Assembly (NCBI GenBank): GCA_004194705.1
Contig: SADC01000342.1
Coordinates: forward strand, 1-64,000
DNA length: 64,000 bases
DNA from: Ditylenchus dipsaci
Taxonomy: Eukaryota > Nematoda > Chromadorea > Rhabditida > Anguinidae
Reading direction: 5' to 3'
Shown here: in pieces, positions 1 through 10,950 of the stretch
Numbering within the stretch: position 1 is the first letter of the stretch
Layout: each line of letters begins with the position of its first letter
Notes under the pieces: generated by a model
The model's input: the letters and a program-made list of their open reading frames with translations, nothing else
What the model was told of the DNA's origin: nothing
Databases searched by the model: none
Translations under genes and position numbers: made by a program

Positions 1-341
1 AACTTCCATGACTCTGGCATTGTTTTATTAGAGTCTCTCTTAAAAGTCGACTCATAAATGAAATTCGAATTTATAATGCACATAAAAACAGTTCGAAAAC
101 CATATGGGCAAAATTGGGTGCTTACCGCGGGCCGCGGCATGGCGGCATAAACATTTGCGGACACATCATTGCGGAAATCATTTATTCGGCATGGGGATCG
201 ATGAGGTCTAACATGTGCGGAATTTTGTTTGCAACTGTCTAATTTAAATTCGACATCTGAGATCGTTTAGTGCATTATTAGGTCTTTTAAATTGGCCTAA
301 TTTTGAATAAAGCCAAATTCGACACAAATATTGAACAATCT
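1..341. other. No gene seen
   Basis: No reading frame, splice pattern or recognisable repeat end was found here. The stretch contains a GC-rich patch near position 130, which I cannot assign. Confidence 0.5.
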
Positions 342-524
342 TACAGTCAACTCTCGATACAGTGTACTTCGATATAGTGTAAATCTCGATATAGTTTTAT
401 TTTTTGAACCTCATTAGTCAGCCCTAAGCCGAACTGGACTTAAAGTGTACCTGGATATAGTGTAACCTCGATACAGTGTAATTTTTTTGGTCCTCAGCCT
501 ACACTATATCGAGAGTTGACTGTA
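342..524. mobile_element. pogo/Tigger-like MITE
   Basis: Both ends read as an inverted repeat (TACAGTCAACTCTCGATA at the left, its complement at the right), and the inner part repeats the phrase GATATAGTGTA. TA at each end fits the TA target preference of Tc1/mariner-pogo elements. No transposase is present, so it would be non-autonomous. Many relatives lie elsewhere in the window (14812, 48852, 51286, 55935). Confidence 0.75.
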
Positions 525-572
525 ACAATCTTGCCAAAACTTCTGGAAAATTTCGGACAATTTATGGTCAGT

Positions 573-735
573 ATTTGTTGTCTCGAGAAGAGTTTTGAAA
601 TTTAGCAGTGACTTTCGTGCTCATTATGTCGAAAACCTCCAGTTTAAACCGTCGTTACAGTTTAAAGTCAAGATAAAGTATTTAAAGTTCAAAAACAAAG
701 CAAATTATCCACGGTAAGGTCAAAGAGTGAGATGA
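573..735 (+). repeat. Dispersed repeat, copy 1
   Basis: This block, starting at TTGTTGTCTCGAGA, is closely matched by 47555-47715 in the same orientation, including a shared CCGTCGTTACAGTTTAAA segment. No coding potential was found. It is probably a fragment of an interspersed element whose ends I could not define. Confidence 0.6.
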
Positions 736-767
736 AAAGGCCGGAGTGCGGTATAAGAATTCCTCCC

Positions 768-2712
768 AAAAAACCGGTTTTAACCAGTTCTTTGTGTGTT
801 TTAGCATCTTTAACGTACAGAAGTGGCGGAGGCTTTAAAGTGGCGGAAAAAATTTCCGGAAAAAACATTTTTTTGAAAATTTTGACTTTTTGCTTTGGGG
901 GCCCAAGGTGAACAATGTTTCTGGGTATTCTACAAGGGTCCACCCGAAAGGTCCCTGCCAAAGGTCCCCGGCCAAAGGTCCGCCAAAAGGCCCCCGCCGA
1001 AAGGTCCGCGCCAAAAGGGTCCCCGCCTAAAGGTCCCGCCAAAGGCTCCCGGACAAAGGCCCGCCAAAGTGTCCCCGCCAAAGGTCCCCGCCAAAGGTCC
1101 CCGGCCGAAAGGCCCCCGCCAAAAGGTCCCCGCCGAAGGTCCCCGCCAAAGGCTCCCGAACGAAAGGTCCGCATGAAAAAGGTGTTGTTCATTATTTTTC
1201 TTGAACGTATATCAGTTAGCGACACTTTTGATTCGCGACAATCGGTTCACAACACTGTCGGTTCGCGACAGTCGATTCCCTTCAATGGTTAGTTCAACCC
1301 CTTATGGTCCTGAACTACCGTCAGTGGTCCGGATCTATCATCACTAGTTTTAATCTACATTATCTATATTATCTATATACTATATTATCTACAAAACCTA
1401 TTTTCTCGACTAATACAGCTTGCTGAATATGGTTTGATAGTGATGAAATGCCGTTTCATAGGGTATTTTTGAGTTTTTGATGAAATTGAGCTTCGTTAAA
1501 AACAATGGCACTTATTTAGACCGCCCCCCCCCCTCCCACCATTCTTGGATTTTTTTGAAAAGTGACCCAAAATCACCTCCCGAATTCATTCTTTCTGCAC
1601 TTCCTGAATAAATAGCATATCCAAACACTTTCTGATAAAAAAATAAATTTTTATCAGAAAAAAATTGTCACCCTCCCCTCAGGTATAGATGGTCTTTTTA
1701 GGGTATTTTCGACCACATTTTAGCCCGAAAGGAGGCGCAGGGGGGTTAGTTGGTTAAAGATACGCGCACTCACTTTTCTTAGACATAATTCCGAGCAAGG
1801 CTCCTGATCGAAAAGGAGAGTCTTTCTGCCCAGCTCCACAAGAAAAGTGTATAAAAAATCACTGGAAAATGACCCTGAAAGACCATCTACCCTCAAGGGG
1901 GGGGGTGGCAATTTTTGACAAAATTTAATTTTTTCAATCAGAAATTGTTTAGTTATGCTTGTCTTATAGTGCTGTGCACAAAACGGGGTCGGCAGTGATT
2001 TTGGGTCACTTTTCAAAAAGCCCGAGTATATTGGGGAACCCGAGTTAATCCAAAATACAGGTTTTAAAACACAAAAACGTAAAAATAATTTTGATCCAAG
2101 TGGACGACCACTTGGTTGTGTTGGTTACTGATATCCAGCAGAACCAGAGATTGGATCATAGAAAAAAATTTAAAAGATATGACTTCTTCACAAGACAAAA
2201 ATGTTAATTTAGAATATAAAAATATGTCGATGAATTCGCCTAGCGTCAACCTAACATACGCTGGCCCACCCTGCAGCTAAACAAACATGATGATATTACA
2301 AATGATCCACATGGAATGGAGATCACAGAGACATTTTTTTCTCAAAGATTGTGAAAATTGAAGATTGGGGACCTTTCGGTCGGGGACCTTTTGGCGGGGA
2401 CACTTTGGCGGGGACCTTTCGTCCGGAGCCTTTGGCGGGGACCTTTAGGCCGGGGACCTTTTTGGCGGGGACCTTTCGGCGGGGGCCTTTTGGCGGGGAC
2501 CTTTTGGCCGGGACCTTTTGGCAGGACCTTCGGGGTGGACCCTTGTAGAATACCCAGAAAACCATTGTTCACCTTGGGCCCCAAGCAAAAAAGTCAAAAT
2601 TTTTCAAAAAAATGTTTTTTCCGGAAATTTTTTTCCGCCACTTAAAGCCTCCGCCACTTCTGTACGTTAAAGATGCTAAAACACACAAAGAACTGGTTAA
2701 AACCGGGTTTTT
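768..2712. mobile_element. Fold-back element with minisatellite arms
   Basis: Left arm 768-1170 and right arm 2345-2712 are inverted copies. Each begins with a unique part (ACCGGTTTTAACCAGTTC side) and runs inward into a degenerate tandem array of a unit like AAAGGTCCCCGCC. The roughly 1.2-kb spacer holds another inverted-repeat element (1550-2015). Long open frames over the arms (proline/lysine- or glycine-rich) come from the array and are not genes. I found no clear target duplication. Confidence 0.75.
1550..2015 (-). repeat. Hairpin-family element
   Basis: The outer arms (1550-1712 and 1852-2015) are inverted copies ending in sequence like AAAATCACCTCCCGAA. The centre holds a minus-strand copy of the recurrent module GCTGGGCA ... 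TCTAAGGTAAGTGAGTGCGCGCAT. A fuller copy of the same arrangement lies at 7040-7550. Confidence 0.65.
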
Positions 2713-2721
2713 CACTTATTT

Positions 2722-3370
2722 AAAAATAGTGTTTTAAACGACTCCTAAGTAATATTTATATGCTTAAAACGATAAGAAAGTCAATTTCTAACATTTTTCC
2801 ACACAAAATGGTATTTTTTGGAAAAAAAAATTTGACTTTTTGCCTTGGGGACCAAGGCAAATTTCCTTGTATTAAGGTATTCTACCCCGTTTTGGTCACT
2901 GGAGCTGGGCAAAAAGAGTCTCTTTATGCATTTTTAATCAAGAGTCTTGCTCGGAATTATGTCTAAGGTAAGTGAGTGCGCGCATCTCTAACCAACCAAG
3001 CCCCCTGCGCCCCCTTCGGGGGCGCAGGGGCTTGGTTGCTTGGGTTGAGATGCGCACACCCACATACCTTAGACGCAAATCACTCGTAAGTGACTCTGGA
3101 TGCATAAAAAGTATGCATACCAGAGTTTCTTTATGCGGTAGGCCCCAGTCAACAAAACTATGTTCAAATTCCATCTTTTTGTGGTATCCAGGTACCCTTC
3201 AGGTTGGATTGCCTTGGGGGACCAAGGCAAAAAAGTCGAATTTCAGTCAAAAAAAATTTTTTTTCTTAAAATCTATTTTTATGTGGAAAAATGTCAGAAA
3301 ATAACTTTTTTATCGTTTTAAGCATATAAAAATTACTTAGGAGTCATTTAAACACTATTTTTATATAAGT
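2722..3370. mobile_element. Hairpin-family MITE
   Basis: The outer arms (about 2722-2865 and 3220-3370) are inverted and carry AATAGTGTTTAAACGACTCC and the palindromic motif GCCTTGGGGGACCAAGGC. The centre (2945-3080) folds as a long stem around a GC-rich inner hairpin with CTTCG at its tip. Related ends appear at 27320 and 52660. Confidence 0.7.
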
Positions 3371-3372
3371 GG

Positions 3373-3429
3373 TCGGACCCTAGGTGGGAACGAACTTTTC
3401 GGGTGGCGGATTATCGAGGTTTGACTGTA
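3373..3429. repeat. Solo right end of a pogo-like MITE
   Basis: The sequence GTCGGACCCTAGGTGGGAAC through TCGAGGTTTGACTGTA matches the right terminus of the complete elements at 14812-15271 and 48852-49279. No left partner is adjacent. Confidence 0.6.
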
Positions 3430-3584
3430 CAGCATTTTTTCGTAACTTTACGTGCCAAACTAGCTGACACAAGACTTGCATTTGCTTTTTTTCCTAAATA
3501 ATTTTCATACAAACTTGCTGAGTTCTTATGACTGAAATGTTCGCTAGATATTAGCCATCATTTTGAGTACGAAATATATACAAC

Positions 3585-3719
3585 CAGTGATTGGAAAAGC
3601 CAAAGCCAAACGCAAAGCTAAGGCAAAATCCAAATTCGGCTCTAGCTTTTGGCCTTATTCAGGGCTATTATTTTTTTCTTCTCTTGGCTTTGCGTTTGGC
3701 TTCGGCTTTCCAATCACTC
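3585..3719. mobile_element. Short hAT-like fold-back MITE
   Basis: Inverted ends CAGTGATTGGAAAAGCC and its near complement enclose about 100 bp. The flanks TATACAAC and TCTACAAC match at 7 of 8 bases, which fits an aged 8-bp hAT target duplication. The arms repeat AAAGCCAAAGCC. Confidence 0.6.
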
Positions 3720-4121
3720 TCTACAACTTGAAAGAAAAGCTGTATGAACAAAACAAAAATTAAGTAAAAACTTTCAAAAACTCATGGTAAATCCATCATG
3801 GGTAAATGGTGACTGTAAGAGGATATATCTTTGCATTTTCATCCCAATGCGAGGTCGGAGCAACCACTTCTACACGTAAGCTGCGGACTCTCTACGAGAA
3901 CAGATAATAAAAAGACGAGTCATGTCCGGTCTTCAAAACACACCACGGGTACCTGGCTTGCCTGTTGACTAACTCTGTAGAATTTTTTGTATATCACTTA
4001 AAGGGGTGAAAAAGTATAGTCTTTGAGCCGAAATCGAACTTTCGGCTCGACAGTTCGATTTTTTTCGAACTTCGAGCTTCTAGCCGAAGGCTCGAAAATT
4101 TCGAAGGCTTGATAACCCTAG

Positions 4122-4280
4122 GGAAAAGCCACTTAGATTTGAAAAAATGGCTTCGGTGGCGCAGTGCGTAAACGTTTGTGTTTTGGCCCAAAATGGTGTT
4201 GAAGGCTCGATCCCACTTGGTGGCACGCTATTTTTTTTGGCTTGTTTGACCAGTTTTAGAGGTAATTCGTCTTTTTTGTC
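4122..4280 (+). repeat. tRNA-derived SINE, single-sided copy
   Basis: A box-A-like GGTGGCGCAGTGCGTAAACG is followed about 45 bp later by a box-B-like GCTCGATCCCACTTGG and then a T-rich tract, the layout of an internal RNA polymerase III promoter. The same head begins the two-sided palindromes at 43010 and 41345. Here the copy loses similarity after about 4275, so the opposite arm is missing. Confidence 0.65.
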
Positions 4281-5060
4281 ATTTTTCGGACTGAAAAATT
4301 TAGCATGTTTTGTCAATTTTTTGGGTCTTATTCTGAGTTTTTTTTTCGAAAAATATTTATTGGGACAAGAACACGCTGAACACCACTAAACATCCGCGCA
4401 ACCTCACCGCCCCAAGCTTCACAAGAATATAAAAAATATTCACGTCATAGGGCCCCAAAATGAAAAACCCGGAGAGTCCCTTGCAAGGTTATTTTTTTGC
4501 AAAAATCCAGCGACTTGAGCCGAATCGATATTTTCAAACAAAAATGGGTGGAAGCGCAGACATATTAATCGATATTCTTAAGGAGGAGTGGCACACAGTC
4601 TTTATCATGCTAAAAAGCATCCCTTTTTGAGGAGGTATGATATGTTCACAAAAATTTATTTTCATTCAATCCTTGCCATTTTCTCTGTACAAATTTTCGA
4701 CTAGCTTCTAAACTTAAAAATAAAGTTTACTCACTTCTTTAAATTTTTTAGGCCATTTTTGAACGTGACCCCCTCCCCCGGGGTGGGGCTCAGACTAACC
4801 GGACAGCGATATCTTTGGTGGTCGCTGAGAAAAACACGTTTTGAAGTTTGTCCCATACACAGGACAGTGCGCCGTTGAGTTGTTTAGATATTTGTATGGA
4901 AAAATTGCATAATTTTGGAAAAACGACTGGTGAAATCAGAATTCCTGCAATTTTTTAAGACGGATTGGTGAAAAAGCACTAACAAAAATGTTTAAAAATC
5001 GGAAAAATGACACATTCAAGAGCTGATAATATTTATTTTATTGCAAAATATTCTAAGCAC
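4281..5060. other. No gene seen
   Basis: AT-rich sequence with a polypyrimidine stretch near 4770. I see no convincing exon, RNA gene or complete repeat here. Confidence 0.4.
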
Positions 5061-5069
5061 ATGGTTTTG

Positions 5070-6095
5070 TAGCCTTGCTTCTCCTCTTTTTAATGGCAAA
5101 AAAAATTATTCGGATAATTTAAGAATAGCCATGATTTAGCTTCAAGCACCTGTCAGGTGATTTTGAACTTTTGTCAAGAATTTTCCTCACATTCTATAGT
5201 AGCGCCAAAAAATCGAATCTGGATACTCGAGAAACATCGAGCAAAAACTGCCCTGGTCCCGCCTGTGAATTCTTAAAAACGTATTAGTCTATAATTTATC
5301 CTTGGTATGGTAACACCCACAAAAGTTCGATCCTTAGAAGGGTCTGACACTATTTTTAACCCATATGTAGGAAAAAGTGTCGGACCCATTTAGAAATCAA
5401 ACATTTTAGGGTGTCACTATATGAAGGCTTGACTGTAGAAAAAATGTTTTGAAAATCCACAGGGAGGACCAAGGCAGTTCGTGGCTTGCTTGATGTTTCT
5501 CGAGTCTACAGATTTGATTTTTTCTGCGTGTAGATATTGAATATTGAAATTCCATTTAGTAAACGGGTTTACTGTAAACCGACTATGCTCTACAAGATGG
5601 CATTGCCAGAATTTTGGAATCGAACCGTATAGTTAAATGTTTCCCTTTGTTAGTGCTATCTTATAGCACAGTTCAAAGGCCACAACACCTATTTTGCAGA
5701 ATAGTTTTTGAAAATTTTTCCTGTGAGATATGGGCTTTTGAAAAAATCGGTCTTTTCAAAAAATGACCAAAATTCAAAATTTTTCAACGTTTTTTAATTT
5801 TAGTCATTTTTCGAAGAAATCGATTTTTTTTCAAAAGGCAATATCTCATTACTTAATTTTTAAAAATAATTCTGTAAAATAGGTCTAGTAAATTTTGAAC
5901 TGCGTTGAAGATGGCTTAAAGATATTGTTGGAGCGTTCAATCTCAAAGGAAAAAATCTGACTAGTCAAAGTGATGAAAATGCTCGATAAAAGTTCAAAAT
6001 GACCTGACAGGCGCCTCAAGCTAAATCATTACTATCATGAAATATTACAAAAACTTAATTTACTATTTCAAAGAATAGAAGCAGAGTTACCATAC
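5070..6095. mobile_element. Nested fold-back element
   Basis: The outer arms (about 5070-5180 and 5985-6095) are inverted, with the shared phrase GATTTAGCTTCAAGCACCTG opposite CAGGCGCCTCAAGCTAAATC. Inside are a pogo-type MITE right part (about 5312-5437, ending TTGACTGTA) and a second inverted pair (5640-5760 and 5820-5930). No transposase-like frame was found. Confidence 0.55.
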
Positions 6096-6327
6096 CATGA
6101 GTCTAGAATGATTCTGCAATGAAACAATTATCGCTAAAAATGAGCTGAAAATTCGGTTGGAAGTTCTGAAGCACCCGTTAAAAATATTTTTTTTAATTAG
6201 AAATGAATCGCCTAACAATATTGTTGGTGCTCTCTAGTGCAGCCTTTTTTACTCAATTTATTGTTATGCTATGGAAAAGATACTGATGATACTAACCAAG
6301 TGGAGAATGATGTGGTATGATTTTTAA

Positions 6328-6400
6328 AGGATCCTGTCTCTTCCTTAACATGGCAACCTCATAAGTTGTAATGCGCGCGGGACCACATACCTTAGACATG
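6328..6400 (+). repeat. Dispersed repeat (GTCTCTTCCTTA family)
   Basis: The block with CCTGTCTCTTCCTTA and GCGCGCGGGACCACATA is repeated at 43622 (plus) and at about 43950 and 46475 (minus). The flank runs directly into the TCACTCGAAAGTGACT part of the hairpin family. Confidence 0.55.
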
Positions 6401-6599
6401 AATCACTCGAAAGTGACTATTCAGAACTATGTTCAACATCTTTCTGTTTGTTCAAAATTGATCCCTTTTTGGTCCATTCCCACCCAATACAGACCCGAAT
6501 CCCTTTGAAAATGTCAAAAAGGGTCTTTCTGGGCCACCCCAAAACTCATTTTTTTATTGACCAGAACTCAAAAATAGCCCTTTTTGAGCTTCTGAGTAT

Positions 6600-7034
6600 A
6601 GAATCCCCCCTGTCCCAAAAACCGGTTTAAACCTCGTTTTTACGCGTTTTGACCACTTTTACGTATAGAAAAAAGAATGTTCAATCTTCTCTTTTTTGGT
6701 CTTCAGAGATGTCCATGTACCCTTTTAGGTCGAGTTACCTCGGTCCCCCAATGCAAAATGCAAAAAAAAAATTTCAAAAAGTGCTTAAAAGTGTCTCCCA
6801 CTAATTTTTGTGGCTTTTTCATGTTGAAAGTAGCTAAAATGCCTTAGGACACCATTTTGGGCATGTTCGGGCCAGGGGGGATTGTTTTCTTTAGCCATTT
6901 TAGGTAGCCCCGGGGCTACTTATTTTAAACCAGCCTCTTTGAGGGGCTACTATTGGAGGGGGTGACTACAATAAGAGGCGTGCGAAGTCGGCCTAAATTG
7001 GCCGATTTTCAGGAGGCTACTATTTTTTGGTACT
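6600..7034. other. Repeat debris
   Basis: Pieces related to the arm of the 768-2712 element (AAAACCGGTTTAAACC) and short inverted patches around GTAGCCCCGGGGCTAC occur here. No gene or complete element is visible. Confidence 0.4.
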
Positions 7035-7039
7035 TCTTA

Positions 7040-7550
7040 GTTCACCCCCCATACTCGGTTTTTTGAAAAGTGACCAAAATCACCCCCCGAACTCATTTTT
7101 TCTACACAACAAGATACAAGAAGCATTTCTAAACACTTTTTTAATGAAAAAAAAATTAAATTTTCTTAAAAAATTTCGCCAACCACCCCTTGGAGGTAGA
7201 TGGTGTTTTTAGGGTATTTTAGGGTCATTTTCGGGTGATTTATCACATTTTTCTTGCTGGAGCTGGGCAAAAACACTTTTGAATGTATTTTTGATCAATC
7301 ACCTTGTTCGGAATTATGTCTAAGGTAAGTGAGTGCGCGCATATTTATCTCTTAAACCCCCTGCGCCTCCAAAAATACCCTAAAAAGACCATTTACCCCC
7401 AAGGGGTGGGTGGCAAAATTTTTCGACAAATTTAAGTTTTTCATTCAGAAAGTGTTAAGAAATGCTTCTCGTATCTTGTTGCGCAGGAAAAATAAGTTCG
7501 GGAAGTGATTTTGAGTCCTTTTCGAAAAAATCCTAGTATGAGGGGAACTA
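7040..7550 (+). repeat. Hairpin-family element
   Basis: Inverted outer arms (about 7040-7230 and 7365-7550) surround a plus-strand core with GCTGGGCAAAAA and TCTAAGGTAAGTGAGTGCGCG. The plan is the same as at 1550-2015, but the inner stem partner is truncated. Confidence 0.65.
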
Positions 7551-7739
7551 AAGAAGTGCCTATTTTTCTAGCCCCCTCCTACAATTAGAGGAGGGCAACA
7601 ATTGGTTATGCGTAATTAGTGCGCCGTAATTAGTGCGCCAGAATGGCTGTAGATGGATTCATCTTCGATAAGTTCATCTTTGAACAATTGCATCCTCGGT
7701 AAGTTCATCCGGTAAGTATATCCAGCAATGAATTCATCC

Positions 7740-8060
7740 TCCGCTAAATTCCTCCTCTAAATCTCCGAGTTACAGGTTCAAATCCCGGTGGGTGCAGACT
7801 TTTTTCCTTGCTATTTATGCCAGTAAAATAATTGTCTAAGGATTAATTAACCTCAGGATGAGTAGGAAAACCACTTGTATCCACCCTGGAAGGGTATACC
7901 TCTGTTACAACCTGAAAACTTTAGATTTAGCCAAAAGGTGTGGAAAACCATGGTATCCTACTCAAAAGCATGGTTCCACAGTGTTTGATAATCCAAGAAA
8001 GTTATTTTACAAACGAATACCCCGATACGAGTTAGGTAGACCCTCAGTTGCCTGAAGGTG
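7740..8060 (+). repeat. SINE-like segment with box B
   Basis: GGTTCAAATCCCGGTGGGTGCA followed by a T run looks like the 3' half of a tRNA. The body after it (AGTAGGAAAACCACTTGTAT, then TTTAGATTTAGCC) resembles 24040-24130, which also follows a box B. I infer a tRNA-headed SINE family; the box A half is not clear here. Confidence 0.45.
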
Positions 8061-8142
8061 CTATAACCATCAGGCAAGTGAGGTAACTACTAGATGGCCA
8101 CCCAAACCACTAAATGACCAACCCAAACAACTAGGGAGCAAC

Positions 8143-8399
8143 CAGGGTGGTGGTGGTATATTTGACGATTACCTCAGCCATCAGCCTCAGCCGGCTGAGT
8201 TGGGAAAATCGTCCTCAGCCGTCAGCCAGGTCAAAAAATTTTCCTCAGTCACAGCTCAGCCGGCTTAGGTGCGAAAATTTCACATCTGCCTCAGCCGTCA
8301 GCCGGGTCCAAAATTTTAACTCAGCCGTCAGCCTCAGCCGGCTGATGGCTGAGTTGAGACTCAGTCGGCTGAAGTCAGCCGGCTGAAGTCACCACCCTG
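8143..8399. mobile_element. hAT MITE, CAGCC-repeat interior
   Basis: Ends CAGGGTGGTG and CACCACCCTG are inverted repeats of the hAT type. The flanks GGAGCAAC and GTAGCAAC agree at 7 of 8 positions. The interior is a degenerate tandem array of CTCAGCCGTCAGCC-like units in both orientations. It sits inside the 7605-8800 element. Confidence 0.7.
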
Positions 8400-8949
8400 G
8401 GTAGCAACCCCAAACCACTGGGCAAAATCAGGTACCCCTATCTAAGTACCATCACTTCAGCTTTAGTACCTGGACACTTCAATTTCACCTTGTCAGTACC
8501 TCAAAGTTGAGTTGCCGCAAAGCTGACGCCAAAACTGCGATGAGAACATGTGTTTTGAGGCTGATTGTTGATCAAAGTTAGTTTGTGTTACTAAAATTGC
8601 TTGGGATACTAATCTGACGGTTGAGGTACTCTCTACGGTTAAGGATGCCAACTAGGTGCTTGCGGCCCCATCCAAGAGGTCAGGGTTCCTTCCAGTTATG
8701 GTTACGATTCTGAATTCTCCTAGAGACATCCTGGCGCACTAATTACCGGCGCAGTAATTACCGGCGCACTGATTACTGGCGCACTAATTACGCATAACCC
8801 TACAATTGGAGGGGGAGGGGGCTACTATTAGAGCAAATACGGTAGGTTGTTTGGAAACACTTTAAAAAAAAGGTTGGTTTGGGGGGAGGGGTGGTTATAT
8901 TCAAGTAGCGCCAATTTTTTAATATTTGAACACCCTGTATCGTCCTTAG

Positions 8950-9298
8950 CAGTGCTGTAAATTTTGGAATTTCGGCACCGGCACCGCACCGGGCACCGGC
9001 CTGGAAAATTTGGCACCGGGAACCGCACCGAGCACCGACCTCCGAAATTTCGGCACCGGGCACCGCACCGGGCACCGGCCTGGAAAATTTTAGCACCGGG
9101 CACCGACATCTAAAATTTCGGCACCGGGCACCGACCTCCAAAATTTCGGCACCGGGCACCGGCCTGGAAAATTTGGCACGGGGCACCGGTGCGGCGGTGC
9201 CAGGATTGTTTAAGCGCCGGCTACCCGGCGAGCGCTGGCTAAGCGCCGGCGCTTGAACAATCCTGGCCGGTGATGCACCGGTGCCATTTACAGCGCTG
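8950..9298. mobile_element. hAT MITE with CACCGG minisatellite
   Basis: Ends CAGTGCTGTAAAT and ATTTACAGCGCTG are inverted. The flanks GTCCTTAG and GTCCTTAT form a 7/8 target duplication. The interior is a tandem array of units like CGGCACCGGGCACCGACCTC spaced by AAAATTT, closing with a GC-rich hairpin. The element at 57576 has the same architecture with a diverged unit. Long minus-strand frames over the array are artefacts. Confidence 0.8.
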
Positions 9299-9690
9299 GT
9301 CCTTATACAAATACACAATTACAAAAGTATTTATATAAAATTTGATTTTAGAAAGAGACACTACTTAATGTCGCATTAGATACATTGAATAAAAGTGACA
9401 GGACCTTGGTTCCTAGCCATGTTTGCAAAGTTCTTTGTTAGCTGATCCATTTTTCATGCAGCAGGCAATCAAACGTTACACAAGTCTGGAAGCTAGACCG
9501 CGTGATAAGTGGTTTTAATTCTGTCGTTTTTTTTTAAATTTTATATATTCCGAATACTGAGCGATAATTCTCAGTGAAAAGAGCCATTAGACAATTAGAT
9601 TAGGAACACAATATCAGAACGGGCAATACCGAAAAATTCTTCTTTTTTTTTTAATTGAAAAAGCATAAATTTGCCCATTCTTCAGCACCG
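9299..9690. other. No gene seen
   Basis: AT-rich sequence without a supported gene or complete repeat. Confidence 0.4.
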
Positions 9691-10385
9691 CAGTTAAAAC
9701 TCGTTATAACGAATTTGAAGGGTCCGTCCAAGTTACCAGCTTTGATACCTTTTAACACCTATTTTTTAAGCTTTTGCCTTTCCTGTTTCGACAGTCTGCG
9801 CCCCCCCCCCCCCTTCTGGGGTATTGCAAGGATTCCAATTTTGCATAATTTTCTGTGAATCCAAAATTTTTTTCAAAAAAGCAAAAACTCGATGAAAAAC
9901 AAGATTTTCGTTAAACCGAGTTTCGTAATATCGAGTTTTTGCTTTCTTAGAGAAAAAATTTTGGATTTTTGAAAAATGACCGGCAAAATCAGAATCCTTG
10001 CGGTTTTTAGAAAAGACTGTCAAATCAGAACTGAAAAAAGTTTTAAAACTGAAGCTAAAAAAGTGTCGGACCCAAGGAGGGAACGAACTTCCGACTCAGG
10101 TTCAAGTGCTCCAAATAAGACATCTGATAAGCGCTGGCGGCGAAAAATTTTAATGACTCAGCGCTCACAGCCGGCGCCGGCGATGTAAATGAAAAAGCGC
10201 CGGCGCTTTTTTTATTTTTGGCAAGCAAGTATGCTTCCGAGCTCAAAAATTTGTTATATAGAGTCTCGCTATACAGTCAAACCTCGATAATCCGCCACCC
10301 CAAAAGTTCGTTTCCGCCTAGGATTTGATACTTTTTTACCCCGATTTCTGAACATTTTCGCTATTTCTGTTTTGACTGTCTGGTC
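9690..10385. repeat. Broken pogo-type MITEs
   Basis: The stretch 9830-10010 is an imperfect palindrome with the interior phrases of the pogo family (GGATTCCAATTTTGC, CGGCAAAATCAGAATCCTTGC). It is followed by GTCGGACCC and, at 10273, a fresh left end TACAGTCAAACCTCGATAA. A GC-rich GGCGCC patch (10128-10215) lies between. No complete element can be drawn. Confidence 0.5.
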
Positions 10386-10860
10386 GCAATTATTGTTAAA
10401 ATGATATCTCTGGAATATAGTATGGCATTTGATTTTTATGTAATACAAGCATCCAGAGTTAGTGCGGTAACTTTTACCTCCCCGCTAAAAATATGAAGGA
10501 AGTCAGAAAAATAATTTGGTTCATACTTTTACTTTTTGGTGCTACATTTTGCAAAGGTTATTAGGTCTAAACTATCCAGACTACTTGATAATGTTGAAAT
10601 TTTCGGAAAAGGGGGAAAGTTTATGCCTTATAAACTAAAGTAAAGAACAGGAGTCACTTTTTTGCCAAAAGGCATTTTCAGTTTTATCTCTCGGAATTTT
10701 TTAAATAAAATTTAAAACAATTAAAAAATATTTTGTTATGGCGCCTTAATTTTTTTCAGCATTTTTAATGAATTTTAGAATTCCGATAATGATATATCTT
10801 ACCAACATCTGAAAAGAGGAGGGAGGAAGGGGTTGTGGTAAATCGTTTTGCCTGGCGAAT

Positions 10861-10950
10861 TCGGTCTCGGTGGCGCAGCGACTAAGCGTTTGTGTTTTCA
10901 GCCTGAAATCGTGGCAGTTGCGGTCCCACGTGGTGGCGCTATTTGTACTT
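10861..10950 (+). repeat. tRNA-derived SINE head
   Basis: TCGGTGGCGCAGCGACTAAGCG (box A region) and GGTCCCACGTGGTGGC (degenerate box B) have the spacing seen in the other copies. The box B lacks the usual GGTTCGA, so it is probably inactive. Confidence 0.55.

Larger units (their letters stand above)
7605..8800. mobile_element. hAT-like composite with tandem-repeat ends
   Basis: The termini are inverted (GTTATGCGTAATTAG at the left, its complement plus CCC at the right) and built from tandem copies of a unit like TAATTAGTGCGCC. The flanks AACAATTG and TACAATTG agree at 7 of 8 bases. The 1.2-kb interior holds a SINE-like segment and a separate hAT MITE. A 65-codon open frame at 7858-8055 lies in the SINE body and is not supported as a gene. 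Confidence 0.65.

Noticed and set aside
895..1292. Open frames of 93 and 125 codons, proline/lysine-rich
   Set aside because: They run over a degenerate AAAGGTCCCCGCC array, are open in several frames at once and are mirrored by equivalent frames in the inverted arm at 2345-2584.
3000..3035. Bacterial-type intrinsic terminator
   Set aside because: The GC-rich hairpin with CTTCG tip is not followed by a T run and recurs inside a dispersed eukaryotic repeat.
3563..3763. 66-codon plus frame
   Set aside because: It spans a hAT-like fold-back MITE and its first part is a KAKAKR translation of the repeat arm.
7770..7805. Functional tRNA gene
   Set aside because: Only box B and a T run are clear; no cloverleaf could be drawn. 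The same holds for 16150-16180, 20925-21000, 23940-23990 and 30030-30060.
8800..9318. 172-codon minus frame
   Set aside because: Covers the GGCACCGG array of a hAT MITE; repeated peptide units follow the DNA unit.
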